In this document: positions 33,810 through 42,074 of the stretch, one piece after another
Position numbering within the stretch: the stretch's first letter is position 1
Layout of the letters: each line of letters begins with the position of its first letter
Assembly: GCA_003149935.1 (NCBI GenBank)
Contig: QAMH01000010.1
Location: forward strand, 124,001-188,000
Direction: 5' to 3'
DNA length: 64,000 bases
Source of the DNA: Coriobacteriia bacterium
GTDB lineage: Bacteria > Actinomycetota > Coriobacteriia > Coriobacteriales > QAMH01
Notes under the pieces: model-generated
Database searches by the model: none
Told to the model about the DNA's origin: nothing
What the model saw: the letters and a program-made list of their open reading frames with translations, nothing else
Position numbers and translations under genes: made by a program

Positions 33810-34786
33810 ACTGCAACATCGGAATCGATATCGGCTCCATTTCCACGAAGGGCGTCATCATCGATGACAACCACGAAATCATCGCCCGCTCCTACCTCTG
33901 GACGGAGGGCGATCCAGCTGGCGCCGCCAAGCGCGTCATCGCCGAGCTGCGCAAGCAAATCGACGAGGATGACGCACGCGTCGTCAGCGCGGGCACCACG
34001 GGTAGCGCGCGCCGTCTCGTAGGCTCGATGCTCGGTGCCTCCGTCATCAAGAACGAGATCACGGCTCACGCGGTCGGCACCACGCACCTGCATCCGGATG
34101 TGCGCACCATCTTCGAAATCGGCGGTCAGGACTCCAAGATCATCATCGTCTCCGATGGCATTGCCGTTGATTACGCGATGAACACGCTGTGCGCTGCCGG
34201 CACGGGATCTTTCCTCTCGAGCCAGGCGCATCGTCTCGGCGTGGAGGTCGAGGAATTTGGCGAGATTGCGCTCACCTCCAAGAAACCCGCCAACATCGCC
34301 GCTCGCTGCACGGTGTTTGCCGAAAGCGACCTCGTCCATAAGATCCAGGTGGGCTACTCACGCGAGGACATCATCGCCGGTCTCTGCCATGCGGTTGCCT
34401 CGAACTATCTCAACAACGTCGGCAAGGGCAAGAAGATCGAGGGACCCGCCGTCTTTCAGGGTGGCGTGAGCAAGAACGTCGGTGTTGTCCGCGCCTTCGA
34501 GGAGCTTCTGGACATGCCCGTGATCGTCGATCCGGACGGGCATCTCATGGGAGCCTATGGTGTCGCCCTGCTCGCCGCCGATGCCGGCCCCGCCACCGCA
34601 ACGGATGAGGGGCCCTTCGCCGGCGGAACCTTCGACTTCGAGGCCGCGCTCGACTTCGAGTTCGTCACCCGCGAAGTAGAATGTGGACATTGTGCCAATC
34701 ATTGTGAAATTATTTGCGTGTATCGTGATAACGAGCTTATAGACTCTTGGGGCAATCGCTGCGAACGCGGCGCAATCGCAAAGTAG
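33806..34786 (+). CDS. Acyl-CoA dehydratase activase (BcrAD/BadFG/HgdC ATPase)
   Basis: A 326-residue ASKHA-fold ATPase that feeds electrons to its partner with ATP hydrolysis. Phosphate loops GIDIGSISTKG and IGGQDSK, and cluster cysteines C129 (NTLCAAGTGSF) and C168 (ARCTVFAESD), are intact; in HgdC the dimer shares one [4Fe-4S] through these. A C-terminal extension of ~55 residues has a cysteine knot (CGHCANHCEIIC, NRCERG) seen in the larger fused relatives. It overlaps the previous gene by 4 bases. Confidence 0.9.
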   Translation: MNCNIGIDIGSISTKGVIIDDNHEIIARSYLWTEGDPAGAAKRVIAELRKQIDEDDARVVSAGTTGSARRLVGSMLGASVIKNEITAHAVGTTHLHPDVRTIFEIGGQDSKIIIVSDGIAVDYAMNTLCAAGTGSFLSSQAHRLGVEVEEFGEIALTSKKPANIAARCTVFAESDLVHKIQVGYSREDIIAGLCHAVASNYLNNVGKGKKIEGPAVFQGGVSKNVGVVRAFEELLDMPVIVDPDGHLMGAYGVALLAADAGPATATDEGPFAGGTFDFEAALDFEFVTREVECGHCANHCEIICVYRDNELIDSWGNRCERGAIAK

Positions 34787-34790
34787 GTAC

Positions 34791-36140
34791 ATGAACAATC
34801 GTCGCACATATGCGATGTTCGCCATCGTCACTCTGACGGCGGCGCTTGGCGCGCTCACGCAGACTTCGATGAATTCCATGCTCTCCGGTGTGCAGGAGAG
34901 CTTCGGCACGCCGGAGAGCGTCAGCCAGTGGCTCACCACCATCTACATGCTCGTCATCGGCGTCACCGTACCGCTCGTGACCCACCTTGCCCGACGCTAC
35001 TCAGTGCGCACGCTCATCTTCGTGGCCCTGGCGTTCATGCTTGTCGGCGCCGTCATCGCCGCCTTCTCGCCGAACTTCGGCATATTGCTCTTCGCACGCG
35101 TGCTTCAGGCGGTCAGTGCGGGCATCATGCTGCCCGTCATGCAGACCATCGCGATGACGCGCTTTCCGCCCGGCCAAAACGCGACGGCCATGGGCATTGC
35201 CGGCATCGCACTTGGCTTCGCACCCAATATCGGCCCACTCTTCGGCGGCCTGCTCGTGGACTCGTGGGGATGGCGCAGCTTTTTCTGGATTCTCTCGGGC
35301 ATCATCGTCGTGTTGGCACTCGCGACACTCGCCTTCGTGCGCAAACGCGAGCACCAGATGCACGATGCGCACCTTGATTACCTCTCCGCGCTTCTCTCGA
35401 CCGTTGGCTTTGGTTGCGTGCTCCTTTCCTTTTCCACCGCCGCGTACCGTCCGATAACGGATCCCGCCATCTGGACGGGTCTCGTGGTGGGCATCGTCTG
35501 CGTGTCGTGGTTCGTCCTGCGCCAGCGTCGCATCAAGCACCCGCTCATTCACATGTCCATCTTCAAATCGCATACCTATGTGGTGAGTTTCATCGCGCAG
35601 AATCTTCTCAACGCATCGTTCATGGGCATCACGCTCATCCTGCCGCTCTTCATCGTGAACGTGGCGCAGATGACGCCCGTCGATGCGGGCCTCGTCTTCC
35701 TTCCCACCACCATACTCGCAGCGGTCTTCAACCCGCTCGCCGGCATACTGAGCGACAAGATCGGTCCGCGTCCCGTCATCGTGGTCTCCGCCTTTCTGCT
35801 CGTTGCCGGCAGCGGCGCCATGGCCTTCATCACCGCCGATACGCCGTTTTGGCTCATCACGGCGTTGCAGGTCGTGCGCGGCATTGGCGTGAGCTCGATT
35901 ATCGGACCCCTCAACTCCTGGGGCATGCACAAGCTGCCCGTCGAAAACATGATCGATGGTTCGGCTTTCTTCACGACCGTACGCCAGGCATGCGCCTCGT
36001 TTGGCACGGCGCTCATGATGCTGCTCATCTCGGTGGTAGGTGGCGCGCTCGGCTACAACCTGGCGCTCGGGCTGTCTGCCCTCTTTGCCGTAGGCGTGCT
36101 CATCTGCTCCGTCTTCTTCGTACGCGACCTCAAGTCATAA
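34791..36140 (+). CDS. MFS drug efflux transporter (DHA2-like)
   Basis: A 449-residue major facilitator with about 14 helices. It has the conserved QTSMNSMLSG start of helix 1, LLFARVLQAVSAGIMLPVMQT, and a GLLVDSWGWRSFFWI loop typical of EmrB/QacA exporters. It begins 4 bases after the activase stop, so it is translationally coupled to the dehydratase-type operon. It may export a product or substrate analogue of that pathway; this is only positional inference. Confidence 0.9.
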   Translation: MNNRRTYAMFAIVTLTAALGALTQTSMNSMLSGVQESFGTPESVSQWLTTIYMLVIGVTVPLVTHLARRYSVRTLIFVALAFMLVGAVIAAFSPNFGILLFARVLQAVSAGIMLPVMQTIAMTRFPPGQNATAMGIAGIALGFAPNIGPLFGGLLVDSWGWRSFFWILSGIIVVLALATLAFVRKREHQMHDAHLDYLSALLSTVGFGCVLLSFSTAAYRPITDPAIWTGLVVGIVCVSWFVLRQRRIKHPLIHMSIFKSHTYVVSFIAQNLLNASFMGITLILPLFIVNVAQMTPVDAGLVFLPTTILAAVFNPLAGILSDKIGPRPVIVVSAFLLVAGSGAMAFITADTPFWLITALQVVRGIGVSSIIGPLNSWGMHKLPVENMIDGSAFFTTVRQACASFGTALMMLLISVVGGALGYNLALGLSALFAVGVLICSVFFVRDLKS

Positions 36141-36142
36141 AA

Positions 36143-36173
36143 TGAGACACATTGGACAGGTACATCTGTCTCA
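36143..36173. repeat. GAGACA...TGTCTC palindrome, copy 1
   Basis: TGAGACA and TGTCTCA close a 31-base element whose inside reads CATTGGACAGG. A second copy with the same inside (CATCGGACAGG) lies at 36334-36361. Both are downstream of the vWA gene. They resemble the AAAATGAGACA palindrome at 37715-37751 upstream of the same two-gene unit. Confidence 0.55.
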
Positions 36174-36221
36174 GGAGAACACGACATGCGCCTCGGTTCG
36201 TCGGCCGTGACGCGTTTTGGG

Positions 36222-36252
36222 ACTTGTGGCACATCGGATGTACCACAAGTCG
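36222..36252. repeat. Hairpin between the two GAGACA palindromes
   Basis: GACTTGTGG and CCACAAGTC are perfect 9-base complements around a CACATCGGATGTA centre. It lies in the 229-base gap between the convergent MFS and vWA genes. No gene or T-run is seen there. Confidence 0.45.
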
Positions 36253-36333
36253 TCAAACTTGCCTGATAATGTGCCAGAAGAGGTCCGACTCATCATCTCG
36301 TGCGCCAAAAGTGACGATTCCTGCCACACGGAA

Positions 36334-36361
36334 AAGACACATCGGACAGGGCATCTGTCTC
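36334..36361. repeat. GACA...TGTC palindrome, copy 2
   Basis: This copy (AGACACATCGGACAGG...CATCTGTCTC) repeats the element at 36143-36173 with about three changes, 189 bases away. It ends 8 bases before the vWA stop codon. Confidence 0.55.
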
Positions 36362-36369
36362 GTTCGCCC

Positions 36370-37014
36370 CTATGCCCTGCTGGCCATGTCCTCCTCGATT
36401 TCGAGCTTCCACGAACCCGTGATGCCCGCATCCGAGCGGAGCTGACAGCAGGCAGTCGCCATCGATGCATAGACGGCCTGGGTGCCTATTTCGTCGGCAT
36501 GATACGTGGCCGCACGGTCCGCGGAAATTCCGATGCGGGCTGCTTCGGCGGCGGCATCGATGTTCGCGCCCATGAAGACGAATTCCCAGCCCTTCTTGCG
36601 CTTCTTCTCGATGAGCTTCTTCACCTGCGGATACGTGAACTCGCGGCTTGCGTTTTCGTAGCCATCGGTCGTGATGACGAAGAGGACGTTCTTTGCTCGA
36701 TGGTGCTTGGGCAGTGTTTTCTGCACCTTGCTCACGTGCTGAATGGCACCACCCACCGCGTCGAGCAGGGCCGTGCACCCGCGCACGTAGTACTCCTTGT
36801 CCGTGATGGGCGCGACGTCCTCAATACGCTTGCGGTCACAAATCACTTCGATGCGATCGTCAAAAAGGACCGTCGAGACAATGGCATCGCCCTCCTGCTC
36901 CTTGTTCTTGCGTAACACGGAATTGAATCCGCCAATGGTGTCTCTCTCCAGTCCGCCCATCGAGCCGCTACGGTCGAGGATGAACACGAGTTCGGTATAG
37001 TCCTTCATCTTCAT
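36370..37014 (-). CDS. von Willebrand factor A (vWA) domain protein
   Basis: A 214-residue cytoplasmic vWA protein, start supported by AAGGAGG 5 bases before the ATG. The metal-ion-dependent adhesion site is complete: D14-R-S-G-S18 in FILDRSGSMGG, a conserved Thr in the CTALLDAVGG loop, and the TDGYEN Asp. Such stand-alone vWA proteins bind partners through Mg and often belong to tellurite-type or stress modules. It is 97 bases downstream of the HTH-like gene on the same strand. No export signal. Confidence 0.88.
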   Translation of the reverse strand: MKMKDYTELVFILDRSGSMGGLERDTIGGFNSVLRKNKEQEGDAIVSTVLFDDRIEVICDRKRIEDVAPITDKEYYVRGCTALLDAVGGAIQHVSKVQKTLPKHHRAKNVLFVITTDGYENASREFTYPQVKKLIEKKRKKGWEFVFMGANIDAAAEAARIGISADRAATYHADEIGTQAVYASMATACCQLRSDAGITGSWKLEIEEDMASRA

Positions 37015-37111
37015 GGCTGCCTCCTTCGTTGGCATTTGACGAAGAAGACTCTACGCCGCGGAACGAGCGCATAGGTAAACCACGAGGGGACATCGCGCGG
37101 GGCGAATGGGC

Positions 37112-37705
37112 TTATCCCAGAAGCTGCTGGTCGAACTCGTAAAGCACCATGTTCACCTGGTTGATGTCGTAGATGTTGTTCAGGAGGCAGTATTCGACGA
37201 TGACATCAAATTTGGAGCTGTGGGACAGCGTGAAGCCGGCGCGGGAGAGCAGGGCAAGAGCGTCTTCGTAGGGAAGTCGCAACGCGAAAGCCAACGCGCA
37301 AGCCGTCTTCTTGGTGGGGCGATAATTGTCATCTCTGCGGATTTTCGCGAAAAGCTGGCGGCTCATGTTCGCACGTTTGTATACCGTGGCATCACGCAGG
37401 CCCCGTTCGTCTATGAGGCGCAGCACCGTTTGAGCAAACGACTCGTCAAGGCGGGAGAGGCGCTCGGCTAATCCTGGGGGCATTGCATTGCCAAGATCGC
37501 CAGGTGTGACGGCATCGAATGCACCAGTGATTTCGAGGGAACCCGTGAAGGTGTCGTCAGTCGTCTCAGCCGTGGCGCTGGCCATCGCTGCCTGCGGCAT
37601 GCTCGCAAGTTGCGCTGTAGGGGATTGGTCGTCGACATACACATCGGCGATATAGCGCCTTATCTTGCCGAGCAACTCGGCTTTGCGTTTTCTGCGTCGG
37701 AACAT
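37112..37705 (-). CDS. Protein with C-terminal HTH-like domain, partner of vWA protein
   Basis: A 197-residue protein. Residues 1-85 are a basic start (MFRRRKRKAELLGK) and a low-complexity acidic/Ala linker. Residues ~90-197 form a compact helical domain with ATVYKRANMSRQLFAKIRRDDNYRPTK (seen in parts) and a tail ending VLYEFDQQLLG. I recall this domain attached to macro-domain and kinase/vWA genes in Firmicutes; it looks like a Cro/XRE-type helix-turn-helix. AGGAGG lies 4 bases before the ATG. A perfect palindrome sits directly upstream, perhaps its own operator. Confidence 0.65.
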   Translation of the reverse strand: MFRRRKRKAELLGKIRRYIADVYVDDQSPTAQLASMPQAAMASATAETTDDTFTGSLEITGAFDAVTPGDLGNAMPPGLAERLSRLDESFAQTVLRLIDERGLRDATVYKRANMSRQLFAKIRRDDNYRPTKKTACALAFALRLPYEDALALLSRAGFTLSHSSKFDVIVEYCLLNNIYDINQVNMVLYEFDQQLLG

Positions 37706-37714
37706 GGCCCTCCT

Positions 37715-37751
37715 AAAATGAGACAACGTCTCTGAGCAACTGTCTCATTTT
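37715..37751. promoter_or_regulatory. Palindrome AAAATGAGACA...TGTCTCATTTT upstream of the HTH-like gene
   Basis: An 11-base-pair perfect inverted repeat (37715-37725 and 37741-37751) begins 10 bases before the ATG of the HTH-like gene and next to its ribosome site, in the gap to the divergent antiporter gene. It may be an operator, or an mRNA hairpin controlling translation. The arms match the palindromes beyond the vWA gene. Confidence 0.5.
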
Positions 37752-37805
37752 GCCATATGTGGCGCTGCTATAATCACCCTCGATCGTACCGTCGAGCCAT
37801 AGGGG

Positions 37806-39044
37806 GTGCTCACCTTGGAAGCAGACCTTGTATCGCTGTTCTGCATAGTCGTGGTCGCGCTTCTCGCCCCGATTCTCTCGGCTCTCGTCCCCAATCGGAT
37901 GGTCCCTGAAACCGTCCTTCTTCTCATTGCGGGCATGCTAATCGGCCCCCACGTGTTTGCCATTGCGCAGCCTGATGCAGCGATCACGCTTGTCTCCGAC
38001 CTCGGTCTCGGCTTCCTGTTCCTCCTCGCGGGCTATGAGATAAACCCGCAGGAACTGACGGGCAAGCAAGGTCGTCATGGATTGTTTACCTGGCTTGTCA
38101 CTTTGGCTATCGCGATGGTGATCTGCATCGCCACTCCCGATTTCCAATCAAACCAAATCGGATGGCTTGCCGCCGCCATTGCCCTTACCACCACGGCGTT
38201 TGGCACGCTCGTGCCCATCCTACACGAGCGTGGCCTCGTGGGTACACGCATTGGCAAATCCATCTTCGCATACGGAACCTGGGGCGAGATTGGCCCGATC
38301 ATCGTCATCGCCCTCATCCTGTCAACGCGCAAGACCTGGGTGACCTTGGCGATTCTTGCCGCATTTGCGTTGATCGCTGTCGCTGCCGCGTTGATTCCCA
38401 AACGCATCTGGGAAAACGGCATGCACCTCCCCGGATTCTTCGAGAGAAATCGGGATACGAACGCCCAGATCACCGTTCGTTCCGTCATGGTGCTGCTCGT
38501 CGGCCTCCTCATGGTGTCGGCCCTGTTCGATCTTGACATCGTGCTCGGTGCCTTCGCCGCGGGTTTCGTGCTGCGCTTTCTGCTTCCCGGTGGCGACCGG
38601 GGACTCGAGCATAAGCTCAATGGCATCGGCTACGGATTCTTCATTCCCCTGTTCTTCGTCGTGAGCGGCATGGCCATTAATCCCATGGCCGTGGCCGAGT
38701 ACCCCCTCCTGCTCGTGCTGTTCATCGTCGCGCTGCTGGCCGTGCGCGCGCTGCCCATATACGTCGCCCTGCGCATTTCACCCGAAACGCGCGACATGGA
38801 CGGCCATAGTCGTGCGACGGTTGCGTTCTACTGCACGACGGCCCTTCCCCTCATCGTCGCCATCACGAACATCGCGACCAATGCGGGTGCAATGTCCGCG
38901 GATATTGCCTCGCTTCTCGTCGCCGCAGGAGGCCTTACCGTCTTCCTCATGCCACTGCTTGCCTCGTTTGCGCTCAAGCACATCAAGGGCCCAGCGCCCG
39001 ATGAGCAGGGAGAAGATGCCCCACCTCGAAAGGACGGTATATGA
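37806..39044 (+). CDS. Monovalent cation:proton antiporter (CPA2 family)
   Basis: A 412-residue, about twelve-helix exchanger with GMLIGPHVFAI, LGLGFLFLLAGYE and the LTTTAFGTLVPIL segment typical of CPA2 Na+/H+ or K+/H+ antiporters. A GTG at 37806 and a TTG at 37815 are both possible starts; the GGGGG upstream fits the TTG better. No C-terminal TrkA-N domain is present. Its stop overlaps the ATG of a potassium-channel gene by 4 bases, linking cation homeostasis functions. Confidence 0.87.
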   Translation: MLTLEADLVSLFCIVVVALLAPILSALVPNRMVPETVLLLIAGMLIGPHVFAIAQPDAAITLVSDLGLGFLFLLAGYEINPQELTGKQGRHGLFTWLVTLAIAMVICIATPDFQSNQIGWLAAAIALTTTAFGTLVPILHERGLVGTRIGKSIFAYGTWGEIGPIIVIALILSTRKTWVTLAILAAFALIAVAAALIPKRIWENGMHLPGFFERNRDTNAQITVRSVMVLLVGLLMVSALFDLDIVLGAFAAGFVLRFLLPGGDRGLEHKLNGIGYGFFIPLFFVVSGMAINPMAVAEYPLLLVLFIVALLAVRALPIYVALRISPETRDMDGHSRATVAFYCTTALPLIVAITNIATNAGAMSADIASLLVAAGGLTVFLMPLLASFALKHIKGPAPDEQGEDAPPRKDGI

Positions 39045-39868
39045 GCGACACGTCTAGCAGGCAGGAGGAACACCGCCTCAAGCAATGGCTCTTCCTCGCA
39101 CTCGAGTACCCAGCCAAAGCCTCGACGGGCGGTAAGGTGGCCTGTGGCGTCATCTACGCCTGCATCGTCGCAAACGCCATCCTGGTATGCGTCCCCGATG
39201 ACCAGATTCCCGAAGCGGCCGAGGACATCATCTTCGCGTTCAGCATGGTTTCGACCCTCATCTTCGCCTGCGAATACGTGGCCCGAATCTGGATAGCCGA
39301 CAAGGTGTACTCCAGGATGACGCCGTCCAAAGCCCGCGCACGCTACGTGGTCTCGCCGATGGGCCTGGTCGACCTGCTCTCGTTTCTTCCCTCATGCATC
39401 ATGCTCTTCGCTCCGATGACGCCCGCAGTGCGCGACGCCATCAGCATCATCCGTTTAATTCGCCTAATCAAAATCTCGCGCTACATGCGTGGCCTACACA
39501 CCATTGGCGTCGTCATCAGGAACCGTCGCCAGGAAATCGTCGCATCCATTATGGTCCTGGGACTACTCACAATCGCAGCCAGCGTGCTCATGTACGAGGC
39601 GGAGCACGCCGCTCAGCCCGAAGCCTTCGACAGCATCTTGACCGGCATATACTGGGCCATGACGACGATCACGACCACCGGCTACGGAGACCTCGTTCCC
39701 ATTACCGCCCTGGGGAGGGTCATCGGCTTTGTCGTCATGGTTCTCTCGATCGCCATCGTCGCCATACCGGCAGGCATCTTCTCGGCGGGCTTCGTCGAGG
39801 AGTTTCGCGCGCAGCGAAACGGACGCGCGCCCGTCACGACCGATGCCGACCAAGATGACGAAGGCTAG
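39041..39868 (+). CDS. Voltage-gated-type potassium channel (six-helix ion transporter)
   Basis: A 275-residue channel with an S1-S4-like region, including an arginine/lysine-bearing helix (IIRLIRLIKISRYMRG), then the pore with selectivity filter TTTGYGD and the last helix. It is translationally coupled (ATGA) to the antiporter gene. Its 3' end overlaps the convergent gene on the other strand by 4 bases. It likely conducts potassium across the cell membrane. Confidence 0.92.
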   Translation: MSDTSSRQEEHRLKQWLFLALEYPAKASTGGKVACGVIYACIVANAILVCVPDDQIPEAAEDIIFAFSMVSTLIFACEYVARIWIADKVYSRMTPSKARARYVVSPMGLVDLLSFLPSCIMLFAPMTPAVRDAISIIRLIRLIKISRYMRGLHTIGVVIRNRRQEIVASIMVLGLLTIAASVLMYEAEHAAQPEAFDSILTGIYWAMTTITTTGYGDLVPITALGRVIGFVVMVLSIAIVAIPAGIFSAGFVEEFRAQRNGRAPVTTDADQDDEG

Positions 39869-40188
39869 TAGCCCTTCTCGTAAAGCTCCAAGAGGGTACG
39901 GCAGGCCTTAAGACGACCGGAGAAGACCTTCTCGTAATGGTGGTCGTCGTACCAATCGAAGGTGTAGCACACTTCTTCCCCCGCAACCCGGTCCTCGAGC
40001 TCGGAAAGCTCGGCCTTGAGCCTCTCGTGCACGGCACCTGGCTCGACGCCGCGCATGAGTTCGTCGCGCACATCCTCCATGTACTCAAGCTCGGCACCAT
40101 CCCACGCGTCGAAGTCCGATGGCCCCTGGGCATCCCACTTCGCCCGTTTTTCGTCGATTCTCTTCTCGACCGCCTCGAGAAACCCCAT
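39865..40188 (-). CDS. Hypothetical protein (107 aa)
   Basis: A 107-residue, acidic, mostly helical protein with no signal peptide or membrane segment. ATG at 40188 has AGGAG 5 bases upstream. Visible features are FDAWDGAELEYMEDVRDELMRG and a C-terminal YTFDWYDDHHYEKVFSG segment rich in aromatic and acidic residues. I do not recognise a family. It lies downstream of, and on the same strand as, the LuxR-type gene, convergent with the channel gene. Confidence 0.65.
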   Translation of the reverse strand: MGFLEAVEKRIDEKRAKWDAQGPSDFDAWDGAELEYMEDVRDELMRGVEPGAVHERLKAELSELEDRVAGEEVCYTFDWYDDHHYEKVFSGRLKACRTLLELYEKGY

Positions 40189-40204
40189 TGCCGCTCCTGT
40201 CAAA

Positions 40205-40240
40205 ATCGAAACGGGACAAATGACCTGCCCTTTATCCCAT
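40205..40240. repeat. Degenerate GGGACA palindrome
   Basis: AACGGGACA and the imperfect TATCCCATT flank a centre that shares the exact 15-mer GGGACAAATGACCTG with the element at 29630-29664, more than 10 kb away. It lies in the gap between the LuxR-type gene end and the small hypothetical gene. Confidence 0.5.
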
Positions 40241-40959
40241 TAGCCCTTGTAGTACATGATGGCAATTTGCGTGCGGTTGCTCAGCTCGAGCTTGCCGAGA
40301 ATCGAACTGATGTGGTTGCGCACCGTGCCCTCGGACAAGAAGAGGCTCGCCGCGATATCGCGATTGTCCATGCCCTCGGCAACGAGCTTGGCCACGGCAT
40401 ATTCGCGCTCCGTGAGACTACCGAACGGCCCCATTGCCTCCAATCGCGCATCCCGCGCAGCCGCTTCGGTACCGACGGCTTCCTTGCCCGTCAGCCGCGC
40501 ATCATGATCGGCAAGCAACTTGAGGTTACGCTCGCGCAAATCGTCGAAGGCGAACTGCATGCCCGCGTATCCCGCACGCACGCGCGCATCCTTTACGCCG
40601 AGTAACACGGCGGCAGCACAAACAAGCAGGCTTGCCGCACACCCGACAGACGACACCAATCCAAGACAGAACGCGGCCACGAGCGGCGCGACCCAAATGA
40701 CGCGCAAAAGCCACCTGCGCTCATGCAGCATGATGTACGCGCAAACCGGCAGAAAGAAAAACGCAGGAGAAAGAACGAGCGCGCAAACGAGGAAAGTGAC
40801 CTGAGCCACATTGCGATAAGGAGTCGTGGCAATGCTGCATATACTCACGAGCGCAACGGAAAGCAGGAGCCCGACAATGACAAGATTCGCATCGGCAACG
40901 AGAAGCGATATGGCCACGCAGGCGGCCATTAGGATGATTTCGTCGACGTATTCTTCCAT
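40240..40959 (-). CDS. Membrane-anchored LuxR family regulator
   Basis: A 239-residue regulator with about five to six N-terminal hydrophobic helices and a C-terminal LuxR/GerE helix-turn-helix (LTEREYAVAKLVAEGMDNRDIAASLFLSEGTVRNHISSI, in parts). Membrane LuxR regulators of this plan are abundant in Eggerthellaceae next to the transporters or enzymes they control. The start at 40959 is preferred: the longer frame lacks a ribosome site, and a TATAAT lies directly upstream. It is divergent from the ABC exporter operon and probably controls it. Confidence 0.85.
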   Translation of the reverse strand: MEEYVDEIILMAACVAISLLVADANLVIVGLLLSVALVSICSIATTPYRNVAQVTFLVCALVLSPAFFFLPVCAYIMLHERRWLLRVIWVAPLVAAFCLGLVSSVGCAASLLVCAAAVLLGVKDARVRAGYAGMQFAFDDLRERNLKLLADHDARLTGKEAVGTEAAARDARLEAMGPFGSLTEREYAVAKLVAEGMDNRDIAASLFLSEGTVRNHISSILGKLELSNRTQIAIMYYKG

Positions 40960-40967
40960 GAGGGCAA

Positions 40968-40973
40968 TTATAC
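40968..40973 (-). promoter_or_regulatory. TATAAT immediately upstream of the LuxR-type start codon
   Basis: On the minus strand GCGGTATAATTGCCCTC precedes the ATG, placing the -10 hexamer 8 bases from the start codon. Transcription would begin at or next to the A of AUG, which suggests a leaderless mRNA, as is common in Actinobacteria. No good -35 or ribosome site is visible. Confidence 0.4.
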
Positions 40974-41123
40974 CGCTCCCCTCGTCATGCCACCCCACAC
41001 AGCTCCCGTACATGCCCCTGAGCGGGACATTTGCAAACCTATGACAAATGTCATGTTTACTCCGCACGCCGCAAAAGATTAAATGAAGGCATTCGGACCC
41101 CTCGGACATGTCGGGAGAAGAAC

Positions 41124-42059
41124 ATGCAAGACATCGTTTCAGTAGTCGATCTGGTCAAGCGCTATGGCAGCATGATCGCTCTCGACCACTTCACCATGAA
41201 AATCAAGCGCGGCGAGATATTCGGGCTGCTCGGTCCAAACGGCAGCGGCAAGACCACCGCCATCAACTGCATACTCCAGTTGCTTACCTACGACCGCGGG
41301 GAGATCTGTCTGTTCGGACAACCCATGACGCAGTCGAGCTACGACCTGAAGCGAAAAATCGGCATCGTCCCGCAAAACGTCGCCGTATTCGAGGAACTCA
41401 GCGTGCGCGAGAACATCGACTACTTCTGTGGGCTATACGTGAGTGACAGCGCAACGCGCAAGAAGCTCGTGCGCGAGGCCATCGAATTCGTCGGTCTCGA
41501 GGACTACGAGAAATCCCATCCCAAGAAGCTCTCCGGCGGTCTGCTCAGGCGCCTAAACATCGCCTGCGGCATCGCCCACAAGCCCGAGCTCGTCTTCTTC
41601 GACGAGCCCACGGTCGCGGTCGACCCGCAGAGCCGTGCGTCGATTCTCGATGGCATCAAGCAGATGAACGCAAATGGCTCGACCATCGTCTACACGAGTC
41701 ACTACATGGAGGAAGTCGAGAAAATCTGCACGCGCATCATGATCATGGACAAGGGTCGTACGCTCGCGTGCGGCACCAACGAGGAGCTCAAGCAAATCGT
41801 CGCCGCGGGCGAGAAGATCGTCATCGAGGCCGAGGTGCCCGAAGGCGCGCTGGTGCGCATCCAGTCCCTCCCCCACGTGCTGGGCGCTCAATACGATGCC
41901 AGCCAGCTCTCCATCACCTGCGAGAATGGCGAGCATAATGTCGCAGACGTGCTCGACGAGCTCGCGAAGGCCCATGTGCGCGCCGGGCGCATCTGGGCCG
42001 AGCCGCCGACGCTCAACGACGTGTTCCTGGAAATCACCGGCCGCGAGCTTCGCGACTAG
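41124..42059 (+). CDS. ABC-2 exporter ATP-binding protein
   Basis: A 311-residue ATPase of the drug/lipid-export type. Walker A is GPNGSGKTT, the signature is LSGGLLRRL and Walker B is LVFFDEPTVAVD; the C-terminal ~80 residues form the extra domain common in CcmA/NatA-like ATPases. ATG at 41124 has GGGAGAAG 4 bases upstream. Two permease genes follow closely. The cargo is unknown; a lipid, peptide or drug is likely. Confidence 0.92.
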   Translation: MQDIVSVVDLVKRYGSMIALDHFTMKIKRGEIFGLLGPNGSGKTTAINCILQLLTYDRGEICLFGQPMTQSSYDLKRKIGIVPQNVAVFEELSVRENIDYFCGLYVSDSATRKKLVREAIEFVGLEDYEKSHPKKLSGGLLRRLNIACGIAHKPELVFFDEPTVAVDPQSRASILDGIKQMNANGSTIVYTSHYMEEVEKICTRIMIMDKGRTLACGTNEELKQIVAAGEKIVIEAEVPEGALVRIQSLPHVLGAQYDASQLSITCENGEHNVADVLDELAKAHVRAGRIWAEPPTLNDVFLEITGRELRD

Positions 42060-42074
42060 CGCAGGCGATGCCCT

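Noticed and set aside
36152..36915. Plus-strand frames over the vWA region
   Set aside because: They overlap palindromes and the antisense of a gene with an intact metal-binding motif.
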